The notes under the pieces: model-generated
The model's input: the letters and a program-made list of their open reading frames with translations, nothing else
Told to the model about the DNA's origin: nothing
Database searches by the model: none
Shown: positions 1 through 7,823 of the stretch, in pieces
Layout: each line of letters opens with the position of its first letter
How positions within the stretch are numbered: the stretch's first letter is position 1
Assembly (NCBI GenBank): GCA_964655475.1
Contig: CAZZMO010000011.1
Span: 1 to 47,272 of the forward strand
Direction: 5' to 3'
Source: VGMA01 sp964655475
GTDB lineage: Bacteria > Chlamydiota > Chlamydiia > Chlamydiales > VGMA01
Length of the DNA stretch: 47,272 bases
Program-made: the position numbers and the translations under genes

Positions 1-17
1 ATAATTATTTAATCAAT

Positions 18-1388
18 CTAATTTTTAATTAATAGTGATTGTATGGCTTTTAGGGCTCCTAGGACTTCGGGGTTGCTGAGGCCGTTATGAGTGTGTAGGG
101 GCTCGAGGAGGAGAGAGCGCATAGAGACGATTACCATCTCATCAGACTCTTTTGGGGCACTTTTAAAATATTCAAGTCCTGCTTGGAGAAAGAGCTTGTC
201 GAGGGCGCTTGTACCAGTTTTTGGGTCTTTGATCTCATCCAACTCTTCAAATGTATTAATAATTAGAAGGCGTGAGTTAGTTACTAGGGCATTATTCAGG
301 GTGACAAGGATTTCTTCCTCGGTGCGGGGGTAATCAGGGGCAGGGCAGTTATAGGTGGTTGCTTGAACAACCCCGCTAACAAAAGTTTCTGTTGTACTGA
401 GTACCAAAGGATTACTGTATTGATGGAGCTCTCTTCTTAGTTCGCTGACGCGATCTTTAGTTTGTTCAATGTGTAGAGCTAAGGCTTCTTGGTATTTTTC
501 TTTTGAGGTGGCTTCTTGATATTCAAGTTCGAGTTTTTTTAACTTTTCGAAGTGTCCAGCCTTTCCTTCGAGCTTTCTTTTGATTTGGTTGTGCTCTATT
601 TTGAGAAGACGAAGTTCCTCGCGCAATTGAGGGGTGTCTTTTTTACTTGTAGCTAGGTTATTATGCTGTTGAACAAGGGCATCTGAGCGCATTAAATCTT
701 TTTGGATAGACCCTTCTAATTCAATCATGGCGGATTCTAGCCGATTTTGGTTACTTTTCCAGTTATCCCGAAGAGCTTTTGCACTTGCTAATGGTTCGAG
801 CTCTTGATAGATTTCATCACGTTTTTTTCTGACTCGTTCGACATATACTTCACTTTTACCTAATAGGGTAGCGATCAGTGATTCAGGAATAGCAAAATCA
901 TCAGCGATCTCAGAGAGTTCTCTATCAGTAAGAATATCTCCATCTCGTGATTCAAGCCACCGGACGATGCTCTCAGCGATGTATTCATTACGCACACCTT
1001 TAATTTCACTCGCAATAAAAGGGTGTGGGCTCTCAACATCTTGGCTCAAGACTGCTTTAACTTTCGCTCTCCCTTCGGCGCTTTTGTAGTCTACACCGAT
1101 TTTTTCTACTAAACAAAGAGAGGTGTAAGTTGCCTTAGCTGCAAGCCCGACATTGCTTTGATTAAAGGTGTAGCGACCTAGGATCTCTTTTGCTTCGGTG
1201 TCGCTGAGCTTTCCCTTGCCTTGGAAGTAGCGCTGGCAGAAGGTGAGCTTTGGGGCGTCCATGATCTGATAGATCGTTTTGTAGCGGCTCTGGAGCCCTG
1301 TTTTCGTAGTTGCTTGATCTAGAGACTCTTTAGGGGCTAGTGGCTGAGTTTGAACGGGCTGTGTCATCCATCTATATAAGCTTATCAT
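18..1388 (-). CDS. Hypothetical coiled-coil protein, 456 aa
   Basis: I do not recognise this protein. It is hydrophilic, with no signal peptide or membrane segment. The middle (about residues 190-325) is rich in Glu, Lys, Leu and Gln in heptad-like order and should form a long coiled coil; compact, more mixed sequence flanks it on both sides. The first ATG gives MISLYRWMTQ; a second ATG seven codons in (MTQPVQ) is a possible start, and neither has a strong Shine-Dalgarno. It lies alone on the minus strand, divergent from a 69-aa gene. A TATAAT box lies 32 nt before the first ATG, which favours that start. A lineage-specific cytoplasmic or secreted protein is possible; no function can be assigned. 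Confidence 0.75.
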   Translation of the reverse strand: MISLYRWMTQPVQTQPLAPKESLDQATTKTGLQSRYKTIYQIMDAPKLTFCQRYFQGKGKLSDTEAKEILGRYTFNQSNVGLAAKATYTSLCLVEKIGVDYKSAEGRAKVKAVLSQDVESPHPFIASEIKGVRNEYIAESIVRWLESRDGDILTDRELSEIADDFAIPESLIATLLGKSEVYVERVRKKRDEIYQELEPLASAKALRDNWKSNQNRLESAMIELEGSIQKDLMRSDALVQQHNNLATSKKDTPQLREELRLLKIEHNQIKRKLEGKAGHFEKLKKLELEYQEATSKEKYQEALALHIEQTKDRVSELRRELHQYSNPLVLSTTETFVSGVVQATTYNCPAPDYPRTEEEILVTLNNALVTNSRLLIINTFEELDEIKDPKTGTSALDKLFLQAGLEYFKSAPKESDEMVIVSMRSLLLEPLHTHNGLSNPEVLGALKAIQSLLIKN

Positions 1389-1420
1389 AAAACCATTCTG
1401 TGTTAAAAATAATTAATATA

Positions 1421-1449
1421 ATTATAACAAAAAATTTAGTTTAAATAAA
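1421..1449 (-). promoter_or_regulatory. Candidate promoter for the 456-aa gene
   Basis: On the minus strand, TTTATT (1444-1449) and TATAAT (1421-1426) are 17 nt apart. The -10 is perfect and the -35 is weak. The -10 is embedded in TTTGTTATAAT (1421-1431), an 11-mer also found before the genes starting at 1591 and 35623. It ends 32 nt before the start codon. Confidence 0.45.
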
Positions 1450-1528
1450 GGCCTTGTAAAGTAATTATTATGTAAAATTTATTTAATTGATTAAATATTA
1501 GTGAAGTGCGTAATTAAATTGATTATAA

Positions 1529-1558
1529 TTGATTTTGTTATAGTGATTTTGTTATAAT
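1529..1558 (+). promoter_or_regulatory. Candidate promoter for the 69-aa gene
   Basis: TTGATT (1529-1534) and TATAAT (1553-1558) are separated by 18 nt. The -10 lies in TTTGTTATAAT, and 32 nt separate it from the GTG start at 1591. The promoter sits on a tandem 14-bp repeat. Confidence 0.5.
1530..1557 (+). repeat. Tandem 14-bp direct repeat over a promoter
   Basis: TGATTTTGTTATAG (1530-1543) is followed immediately by TGATTTTGTTATAA (1544-1557), with one mismatch at the last base. Each copy carries a TATA-like hexamer, so two overlapping -10 elements are possible. Confidence 0.8.
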
Positions 1559-1590
1559 AGAGGTGTTATTATTATCTATTTGTAATTACG

Positions 1591-1800
1591 GTGTCTTTTA
1601 TGGAAGAGTTTAAGAATTCTAAAGTGTTGGAAAACAAGCTTGCGGCCCTTGAGAGTCATATCGACATGATGGAGACAGAGCTTTCCTATCTCAATAAGAT
1701 TTTAATCGAGTGTGGCTTTCCAAAAGGGATTGCTACTCTGAAGGATACGGTTGAAGAGCTTATTTTGGAGAAAGAAGAAGCTAGAAGGCCTGAAGATTAA
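1591..1800 (+). CDS. Small coiled-coil protein, 69 aa
   Basis: This is a small acidic protein, almost entirely helical in appearance, with leucine/isoleucine heptads and a short central break (CGFPKG, about residues 42-47). I do not recognise a family; the shape suggests a helical hairpin or a small coiled-coil adaptor. The start is GTG at 1591 (giving MSFMEEF) or ATG at 1600; neither has a clear Shine-Dalgarno. The GTG start keeps the 32-nt spacing from the -10 seen at other genes in this window. A canonical rho-independent terminator follows 31 nt after the stop, so this is a single-gene transcription unit and probably a real gene. Confidence 0.7.
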   Translation: MSFMEEFKNSKVLENKLAALESHIDMMETELSYLNKILIECGFPKGIATLKDTVEELILEKEEARRPED

Positions 1801-1831
1801 CTAGCTCATTGACAGTCAGTTGAATATTATT

Positions 1832-1865
1832 AACCCCTATAGAAGAAATTCTATAGGGGTTTTTT
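1832..1865 (+). terminator. Rho-independent terminator after the 69-aa gene
   Basis: A perfect 13-bp stem AACCCCTATAGAA / TTCTATAGGGGTT (1832-1844 with 1849-1861) has a GAAA loop and runs directly into Ts (1861-1865). It separates the 69-aa gene from the ferredoxin promoter. Confidence 0.92.
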
Positions 1866-1869
1866 CGTA

Positions 1870-1898
1870 TTGAACTCTTTTGTTGTTTTTTCTATAAT
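1870..1898 (+). promoter_or_regulatory. Promoter of the ferredoxin/IscA-like operon
   Basis: TTGAAC (1870-1875), a 17-nt spacer and TATAAT (1893-1898) lie 23 nt before the ferredoxin ATG and immediately after a terminator. Confidence 0.7.
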
Positions 1899-1921
1899 CC
1901 GTCCTCAGATTATGGAGGAAA

Positions 1922-2188
1922 ATGGCTAAATTGATCATTAATCAGCATGAAGTGGAAATCGCTGATGGAGAGGCTATTAAGGACGCCTGCGAAGAGGCGG
2001 GTATCCCATTTGCTTGTACAGAAGGGATTTGCGGAACATGTGTCATCCAGGTGAAAGAGGGGGGAGAGAACCTTTCCAGCCCCACAGAAGAAGAAAAGGA
2101 CTTTCTAGGGGATGATGTGGGTGATGAAAGGCTCGCTTGCCAGTGCAAGCTGCGCTGTGGTACAGTAAAAATTTCTGACGGCTACTAG
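1922..2188 (+). CDS. 2Fe-2S ferredoxin
   Basis: A plant/adrenodoxin-fold [2Fe-2S] ferredoxin, 88 aa, the usual length for a stand-alone ferredoxin. The cluster ligands are visible as C32-x4-C37-x2-C40 and C73 (ACTEGICGTC and LACQC). It should carry single electrons in the cytoplasm. A good Shine-Dalgarno (GGAGGA) lies 5-6 nt before the ATG. The gene sits 8 nt before a DUF1858-IscA fusion gene under one promoter, which points to a role in, or dependence on, Fe-S cluster assembly. IspH, also in this window, needs a low-potential electron donor, and a ferredoxin could serve it; that link is inference only. Confidence 0.93.
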   Translation: MAKLIINQHEVEIADGEAIKDACEEAGIPFACTEGICGTCVIQVKEGGENLSSPTEEEKDFLGDDVGDERLACQCKLRCGTVKISDGY

Positions 2189-2196
2189 GAGCATAT

Positions 2197-2775
2197 ATGA
2201 CGCAAAAAGATACAACAAAAATAGAAAAAATTACCCGTACCCTCACAATTGAAGATATTTTCTCTTCATTTCCTCAAAAGAGCCAAAAATTGGCCCTAGA
2301 GATGACCCGCCGAGGCCTACAATGCGTTGGCTGCGGTGCGGCGACTTGGGAGACCTTAGAAGCTGGGATGTACTCTCATGGCTTCTCTGACGCTGAAATC
2401 GACGATCTCGTCGTAAAGCTCAATAAGATCTTGGAAGAGAAAACGGACCTAGAGACCATTTCCATGACTCAGCGTGCAGCAGAGAAGTTCAAAGAGATCC
2501 AAAAGGAAGAGGGGAAAACAGGGGGCCTTCGCTTCGGAGACCAACCTGGCGGTTGCAGCGGTTATGAATATGTCCTTGACTTTTCAGAAAAAGCAGCAGC
2601 TGATGATGAGGTATTTACCTCGTTTGGGATGGAGATTCATGTGAAAAAGCACCTCCTCTCACGCCTCCTCGGCTGTGAAATCGACTACACAGAAGGGCTC
2701 TACGATGCTGGATTCAAAATCTCGAATCCAAACGCTAAAGGCTCATGCGGTTGCGGAAGTTCACAGTCCTATTAG
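2197..2775 (+). CDS. DUF1858 - HesB/IscA A-type Fe-S carrier fusion
   Basis: A two-domain protein of 192 aa. Residues about 15-78 match the DUF1858 helical domain (TIEDIF start, cysteine pair C43/C46 in QCVGCG), a domain also found at the N-terminus of ScdA/RIC-type repair proteins. Residues about 88-190 are a HesB/IscA A-type carrier with C120 (GGCSGYEY), C184 and C186 (CGCG); the 64- and 2-residue spacing equals that of IscA. The C-terminal part should hold and hand on Fe-S clusters. It is co-transcribed with the ferredoxin 8 nt upstream. The N-terminal addition is unusual for an A-type carrier and supplies an extra cysteine pair. Confidence 0.9.
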   Translation: MTQKDTTKIEKITRTLTIEDIFSSFPQKSQKLALEMTRRGLQCVGCGAATWETLEAGMYSHGFSDAEIDDLVVKLNKILEEKTDLETISMTQRAAEKFKEIQKEEGKTGGLRFGDQPGGCSGYEYVLDFSEKAAADDEVFTSFGMEIHVKKHLLSRLLGCEIDYTEGLYDAGFKISNPNAKGSCGCGSSQSY

Positions 2776-2794
2776 ACTAAGCTTACCTTAAGCT

Positions 2795-2817
2795 CGATGG
2801 TGAAGTCTTCACCGTCG
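2795..2817. terminator. Hairpin between convergent genes, possible terminator
   Basis: A 10-bp stem (2795-2804 with 2808-2817, one G-U pair, loop GTC) lies between the IscA-fusion stop at 2775 and the convergent 435-aa gene and overlaps the latter's stop codon. T tracts are poor on both strands, so termination activity is uncertain. Confidence 0.35.
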
Positions 2818-4116
2818 GGCGCTCTGTTGTTCAAGCTTCAATCTCTTGATTTCTGCTTCAATTGTTGCAGAAGCAGGATCAGTGGTTCTGTCCCGTAGCC
2901 TTATATAATCTATTACAGATTGCCGAGACTCTCGAGCATCAAGATTCATTCCTAACAATTCTCGATGCTGAGCTTCAACTGGATCCACTTTAACTAGTTT
3001 CGGCATTAGAGTAGATCGCTTTTGGTGTCGAAGCGTCTGGTTTCCATGCTGCAAAAGACTTTGCTCTTCCTGAAGCCTTCTTTCCATGCTTTTTCCAACT
3101 CGACTATAGATAGTGTTATTATTCCTACTTTCATCTACATCTGGAAAGTCCCTTACACTAGAACCTCTTCGCTGATGTCCTGGCTCAAACTGGATTGGGC
3201 TTATGCTCAGATGGTTGGAATTGCCCATCGGAGGCCCAGACTCTCTACGCTGAGCGGGACCTGGATCGCCAATTACAGAAACACTTGAGCGGCGGCGGCT
3301 AGGCTTTCTAAAGGCGGTCACTGAATTTCCGTCCCTTTCACCATCAAAAAGTAAAGAAGCATCTACATCTCGAGAATCAACGCGGTCATCTTCCTCTAGA
3401 GCTGTTAGTTGGAAGGTAGGAACAGGTACTACTTTTCGTGGTGGGTCCTTTTTCTCTTTTCGGGGAGACTGTATACCTCTGCGGTCTGGTGTGACCTCTA
3501 AAAGTTTATCACCTTCGGATACAATGTGATCCGTTCCAAGCTCTACGCTTACTTCAAACTCCTCGTCTCGATCAGTTTGCATGCCAAGATCAGTGCGCTG
3601 ATTAGGAGAACCTATATGGAGCATCATGCTGTGTATGCCAACGTTTGAGTTGTAAAGCCCTAATATTAAGTATTCAATCTCTTCCCACTCAGTTTTTCCG
3701 TTATCAGTATAGTCCTGTTCTAATTCTACATCCTCTAGGTGGTAGTTTCCTCCTAGATCGACTCCAGAGTAACTCCAAAGGCGGGGCTCGCCGTACGTGT
3801 CCCTTGATAAGCTGTGAGGGGTGGCCCGCTCTGATTTCATGTGCTCGCCGAAGTAGTTGATACTATTAGATGCGAGATTGCAGATTCGCTCTTTTAGCGC
3901 TCCGTCTAGACGATCCTCGTTAGCTTCGATGATGTTATTGTTTCTATCTAAGAGGTAAACGGTCACGCTTCTGGGGGAGCCGTCCACCATAATGGTTCCT
4001 GCAAGGATGCCACCTCTGAGGGCTGGTGCATTCGGTTGACGTTCAACGACATGGGTTGGTATTTGAGATAAGGCTAAGGAAGAGTCCTTAGAGTGGACAG
4101 ACTGGTTTGTGGCCAT
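2809..4116 (-). CDS. Hypothetical Ser/Arg-rich protein, 435 aa
   Basis: No family is recognised. The first half (about residues 30-220) looks folded, with beta-rich sequence beginning near ALRGGILAGTIMVDGSPRSVTVYLLD. The second half is charged, low in hydrophobic residues and rich in Ser, Arg and Gln, with RRRSS-like basic/serine patches, so it is likely disordered until a helical charged tail. There is no signal peptide or membrane segment. It stands alone between two strong promoters, convergent with the ferredoxin operon and divergent from the 640-aa membrane protein. An AAAGG Shine-Dalgarno precedes the ATG. A host-directed effector is a reasonable guess given the organism, but nothing in the sequence proves secretion. 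Confidence 0.75.
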   Translation of the reverse strand: MATNQSVHSKDSSLALSQIPTHVVERQPNAPALRGGILAGTIMVDGSPRSVTVYLLDRNNNIIEANEDRLDGALKERICNLASNSINYFGEHMKSERATPHSLSRDTYGEPRLWSYSGVDLGGNYHLEDVELEQDYTDNGKTEWEEIEYLILGLYNSNVGIHSMMLHIGSPNQRTDLGMQTDRDEEFEVSVELGTDHIVSEGDKLLEVTPDRRGIQSPRKEKKDPPRKVVPVPTFQLTALEEDDRVDSRDVDASLLFDGERDGNSVTAFRKPSRRRSSVSVIGDPGPAQRRESGPPMGNSNHLSISPIQFEPGHQRRGSSVRDFPDVDESRNNNTIYSRVGKSMERRLQEEQSLLQHGNQTLRHQKRSTLMPKLVKVDPVEAQHRELLGMNLDARESRQSVIDYIRLRDRTTDPASATIEAEIKRLKLEQQSARR

Positions 4117-4131
4117 GGATATACCTTTTTT

Positions 4132-4160
4132 ATTATAAATATATAGAAATATTTTAACAA
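4132..4160 (-). promoter_or_regulatory. Promoter of the 435-aa gene
   Basis: On the minus strand, TTGTTA (4155-4160), 17 nt, TATAAT (4132-4137). The leader after the -10 is short (15 nt to the ATG). Confidence 0.6.
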
Positions 4161-4216
4161 ATTCTTTAAATTAACGCAAGGTTAGTTTATAATTATTAAA
4201 TTTCGTAAACAGTTTA

Positions 4217-4245
4217 TTGTTATTAAATTATAATCGGCGTATAAT
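4217..4245 (+). promoter_or_regulatory. Promoter of the tandem membrane-protein operon
   Basis: TTGTTA (4217-4222), a 17-nt spacer and TATAAT (4240-4245). The start codon at 4276 follows 30 nt later. The -35 and -10 hexamers are the same as those of the divergent promoter at 4132-4160. Confidence 0.65.
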
Positions 4246-4275
4246 ATATGTGTTTAATAAAAATAGTGTGAAAGT

Positions 4276-6198
4276 ATGAGTACAGAGACCACATCATCAT
4301 CCTTCGATAGACAAATGTCGTCTAAGTCCTTTAGAGACTGTCCGATAGGTGGGCAGGGAACTCTAAATAAAGGACGCTTAGGGGCTAACCGTCGATCCTC
4401 TACTGAAAATCCGAAGGTCCACTCTGCTTCTCGAAAGATTGAAGAGTCCAATTCCTCATCAAAAAGCGCTTCTGTAGGGTCCCCCAAGGGGAAGTATGCC
4501 TTTCCTGGGAAAAAATCGGTCAAAATGGAACATGCTGCTGTTCAGGCTGCTGTAAAAGAGGCGGAACCAGAGGGGAGGGATCCTCTTACTGGTTTATATC
4601 CAGGGATGAAGGCTGAAAAACACCCTCTATCGGCTAGCCGTTCTTTGGAAGAAAAGGTGTTTACAAAACCTAAAGCTACTGCTCGAAAGGAAGGTAGTGA
4701 AGAGACAGAGAGACTCTTAGGAAAAGAACATAAAGTAGAGCATATCTCAGGAAAGCGTGTAGAGCTCGTTGCTAGAGATGTAGATCAAGTGGGAACAGGG
4801 GCAATTAAAGAGTCTGGAGCTCAGAAAAGTGAGTTCGACTTCAACACGCACCGTGGTGTTCTTGGATTTGCTACAGACATTCCAACAACTGCTCAATCTG
4901 TTGAAAGTTTGGCAGCTACTTCTATGGGAAGATCTGGAGACCCAGGTCTCGGTTCAGGGTTGAAGCTCTCGTCAGTATTTGCGATAGCGACGGGTATTTT
5001 CACTATGTTCGTGGCGACGGAAAAGGTTAAAAAAGCGGAAGAAATTGATGATGTCGCTGGAAGACAGTTAGCAGAGGTCATGCAGGCTCGAGGTGCTGCA
5101 GAGTTTAGTTTGGGTTGTGTGCTTGGCGCTCTTAGAGGGGTCAGTATCGCAGGGCTATACACAGCCGCTCAATCGGTTGCAGTCGCAGGAGAGGTTTTAG
5201 GTCACTTAGCGACAGGTGTAGGCTCTGTATTCTACCTCTTACTTGCAATCCCTTCAGCCATCACAGCGACAAAGCAGATCCAGTTCAAGTATGACTTAGA
5301 AAATTACATGAATGTAGGGAGCGATCCTTACCAAAAAGCGATATATGGTCTCGGATACTTGGTAGAAAAGTTGGCGTTGAATGAAGTAGATAGAGATAAC
5401 GCTCTGAAAACGATCCCTGTAGGCATTCCAGAAGATCTCATCCGCATGATCATCGACGAAGAGACGTTGACAGAAGAAGAATATGGGATGTTAACGGAAG
5501 AGGAGTTCTCCTTCATTTCGATGAAGACCCCTCTCATCATGGAAGAAATTCAAGCGAAGCATCCACATCTTTCAAATTTAGATCTCGTAGAAGATCATGT
5601 GAAGATCCACTTAGCGAAAGAACTCGCCCGTATGATGATGGTCAAAGAGGCAGAGTTTGTCAGAAACACAGGGTCAGAGACTCTGAATATGGTGAAAACG
5701 GAAATTCACAAACCGAAAGGGGAGCAGATTCTCCACCGCTTATGTTCAACCGAAGAGAACGCGCTTGCTTTAGAAGAAGCAGAAGCGATCATCGGAGTGG
5801 CACGCAAAGAGAACACGACCGCATCAATTTTGAATATCCTTCTGGTGGTCACTTGTGTGATCGGGGTTCTTGGTTTCATCTTGGCGTCGATATTTACTGG
5901 GGGAGCCCCACTCATTGCAGCTCTTGCATTGATTGTCCTTTCAAATGTCATGATGTTTGCTCTCGACCTCTATGGATTGATGCAATCGATGAAAGATCTG
6001 AAATCGGGACATGGGGATCGAATCTTTATGACGATCTGTAGTGCCCTCTCGATCGTCTTTACAGCGATAGGAGCATTCATCGCTGCAGGGCCTTTGGCTA
6101 GATTGATTGTGATCTTAATTGGCGTTCTCTTTGCGGCCCTCCAACTAGCAATTCTAGGTTGGATTTGGGTTAAAGAAGAGAAGGCTAAAGGTTCATGA
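4276..6198 (+). CDS. Lineage-specific multi-pass membrane protein, 640 aa (paralog A)
   Basis: I do not recognise a named family. Residues 1-200 are hydrophilic, Ser/Lys-rich and probably disordered. Hydrophobic segments lie near 229-247, 275-300, 308-331, 516-540, 544-566, 585-603 and 606-631, so two membrane blocks flank a charged helical region of about 180 residues (335-510). The next gene is a clear paralog sharing NVGxDPYQxAI, TEEEY-like acidic repeats, RxxGxETL, and a near-identical end (PLARLIVIL followed by LGWxW). The two overlap by 4 nt (ATGA), implying co-translation. Paired hydrophobic blocks recall chlamydial inclusion-membrane (Inc) proteins, but the spacing is not the classical bilobed Inc hairpin, so this is only a suggestion. 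Confidence 0.8.
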   Translation: MSTETTSSSFDRQMSSKSFRDCPIGGQGTLNKGRLGANRRSSTENPKVHSASRKIEESNSSSKSASVGSPKGKYAFPGKKSVKMEHAAVQAAVKEAEPEGRDPLTGLYPGMKAEKHPLSASRSLEEKVFTKPKATARKEGSEETERLLGKEHKVEHISGKRVELVARDVDQVGTGAIKESGAQKSEFDFNTHRGVLGFATDIPTTAQSVESLAATSMGRSGDPGLGSGLKLSSVFAIATGIFTMFVATEKVKKAEEIDDVAGRQLAEVMQARGAAEFSLGCVLGALRGVSIAGLYTAAQSVAVAGEVLGHLATGVGSVFYLLLAIPSAITATKQIQFKYDLENYMNVGSDPYQKAIYGLGYLVEKLALNEVDRDNALKTIPVGIPEDLIRMIIDEETLTEEEYGMLTEEEFSFISMKTPLIMEEIQAKHPHLSNLDLVEDHVKIHLAKELARMMMVKEAEFVRNTGSETLNMVKTEIHKPKGEQILHRLCSTEENALALEEAEAIIGVARKENTTASILNILLVVTCVIGVLGFILASIFTGGAPLIAALALIVLSNVMMFALDLYGLMQSMKDLKSGHGDRIFMTICSALSIVFTAIGAFIAAGPLARLIVILIGVLFAALQLAILGWIWVKEEKAKGS

Positions 6199-7739
6199 CA
6201 GCAATAGAAGGGCCTCTCAGTCGAGATCCCATCGCAAATAAAGAGATTTCACTTGGTGTTTCTGAAAAAGAGATACCAATGAACATTCGCTCTCAAAGTA
6301 CTCTATTTGGTGGGATGAAAGCCCCATCAGATGAACTTCTAAGGCTTGTCAGTGAGCCAGCAAGCGATCCTTCTAACGATTTTCATCCTGAGCTCCATCG
6401 AAAAGCGTGGAGTAATTCTTACAACATCCCTTGTTTATTCGACACGGTAGAAAGTTCTGCTATGGCGATGATGGATCGAGAGTCCCATCTCGGTGCTGGA
6501 AGTACAGGGATGAAACTTGCTTCTGTCATTTCTTTCTACACGAATTCTCTCCTCATTCAACAGTCAACAGAATCTCTTGCAAGAGCAAAAAAGATTCAAG
6601 ATGTGACAGGAGAAGAGCTAGCTAGAATTTCAGCGATACGGGCTGGAATGAACATCTCAAATACAGCAGTGACAACGACGATCAGGGGACTCACGCTCGC
6701 CTCACTAGAAACCATGACCAAAGCGATTCGGGTAGCAAAGCAAGCGCTAAGCTATATGTCAGCGGGATTAGAATCAATCATCTACACTCTCCTCATGGTC
6801 CCAGCAACTCTAAGCGCTACGAAGCAAATCCATTTTCAACATGAGTTCAATAACTTTCTCAATGTGGGAAGAGATCCCTACCAAAGAGCAATATTTGGAA
6901 TGGGTTATTTAATGGATCTCATAGACCTCACAAATGTAGATCGGGAAAAAGCGCTTTCGATCTTTGATACAGAAGATCTCAAGGTGATGTTAGAGCAGGA
7001 AGTGGAGTTGACACAGGAAGAATATGATCAACTTACAGACGAAGACTTGTTATTCATTGATCGTCAGAAGCAAGCTCTTGTACAAAAGATCCTCTCTCAG
7101 GAAAAAGATCCATTGAATCGAAAGCTGGTTAGTGAACATGTCGAATTGAGGCTCGCTAAAAAGATCGCAGAGCTGCGGGAGCTAAAAGATGTAGAGTTTT
7201 CTCGAGCGATTGGAACGGAAACTCTTCAGAAGATGAAAAAAGAGCTACACCGACCTAAAGAGATGCAGCTTGTAGAGCGCCTTTCTCATGGAGAGGCGAG
7301 TACGACTGGGTTAGAAGATGCAGAAGGGATCATTGAACTTGCTCTTAGTGAAAGCCGCAACAATCTGACAGTGAATATTTTACTAGTATTTGGGTGCATT
7401 GTCGGAATCAGCGGCCTCATTGTAGTCTCTGTCTTTACGGGAGGGCTTCCTCTATATGTAGGTCTTTCTATTTTGATCGTATCGGAGCTTTTCATGGTAG
7501 GGCTCGATCTATACGATTTTCTTGAAGAGCTCAAACAGATGAAAGCAGCCCCTAAAGATCGGATCGCTCTCTTTGTATTAAGTATTGTCTCTATTGTATG
7601 TATTGGAGTAGGGGCGTTTCTTGCTCCAGGACCTCTTGCAAGGCTCATTGTCATTCTCCTTGGAGTGATTTTTGCTGGGTTTCAGCTTGGGGTTTTAGGT
7701 TGGGCTTGGGCCAATCACCAAAACACGCAAAAAGTATAA
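6195..7739 (+). CDS. Lineage-specific multi-pass membrane protein, 514 aa (paralog B)
   Basis: This is a paralog of the preceding 640-aa protein, with a much shorter hydrophilic N-terminus (about 95 residues against 205). Hydrophobic segments lie near 107-121, 153-170, 185-205, 392-415, 418-441, 457-476 and 480-505, separated by a charged helical region (about 210-385). Shared landmarks include NVGRDPYQRAI (224-234) and LARLIVILLG (481-490). The start ATG overlaps the upstream TGA as ATGA, with no Shine-Dalgarno of its own that stands out, so translation is probably coupled. Function unknown; a two-subunit membrane complex is a natural hypothesis. Confidence 0.8.
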   Translation: MTAIEGPLSRDPIANKEISLGVSEKEIPMNIRSQSTLFGGMKAPSDELLRLVSEPASDPSNDFHPELHRKAWSNSYNIPCLFDTVESSAMAMMDRESHLGAGSTGMKLASVISFYTNSLLIQQSTESLARAKKIQDVTGEELARISAIRAGMNISNTAVTTTIRGLTLASLETMTKAIRVAKQALSYMSAGLESIIYTLLMVPATLSATKQIHFQHEFNNFLNVGRDPYQRAIFGMGYLMDLIDLTNVDREKALSIFDTEDLKVMLEQEVELTQEEYDQLTDEDLLFIDRQKQALVQKILSQEKDPLNRKLVSEHVELRLAKKIAELRELKDVEFSRAIGTETLQKMKKELHRPKEMQLVERLSHGEASTTGLEDAEGIIELALSESRNNLTVNILLVFGCIVGISGLIVVSVFTGGLPLYVGLSILIVSELFMVGLDLYDFLEELKQMKAAPKDRIALFVLSIVSIVCIGVGAFLAPGPLARLIVILLGVIFAGFQLGVLGWAWANHQNTQKV

Positions 7740-7773
7740 ATATTTCTTTTCCAGCTGCTATAAGAATGGTGGC

Positions 7774-7798
7774 ATTCTAACTGTTGAAATGTTAGAAT
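7774..7798 (+). terminator. Hairpin after the membrane-paralog operon
   Basis: ATTCTAAC (7774-7781) and GTTAGAAT (7791-7798) form a perfect 8-bp stem with a 9-nt loop, 34 nt after the stop at 7739. There is no strong T tract, so it may be a weak terminator or a regulatory hairpin upstream of the gene at 7824. Confidence 0.35.
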
Positions 7799-7823
7799 CT
7801 TTGGCAAAAATACAGGTTTTTTC

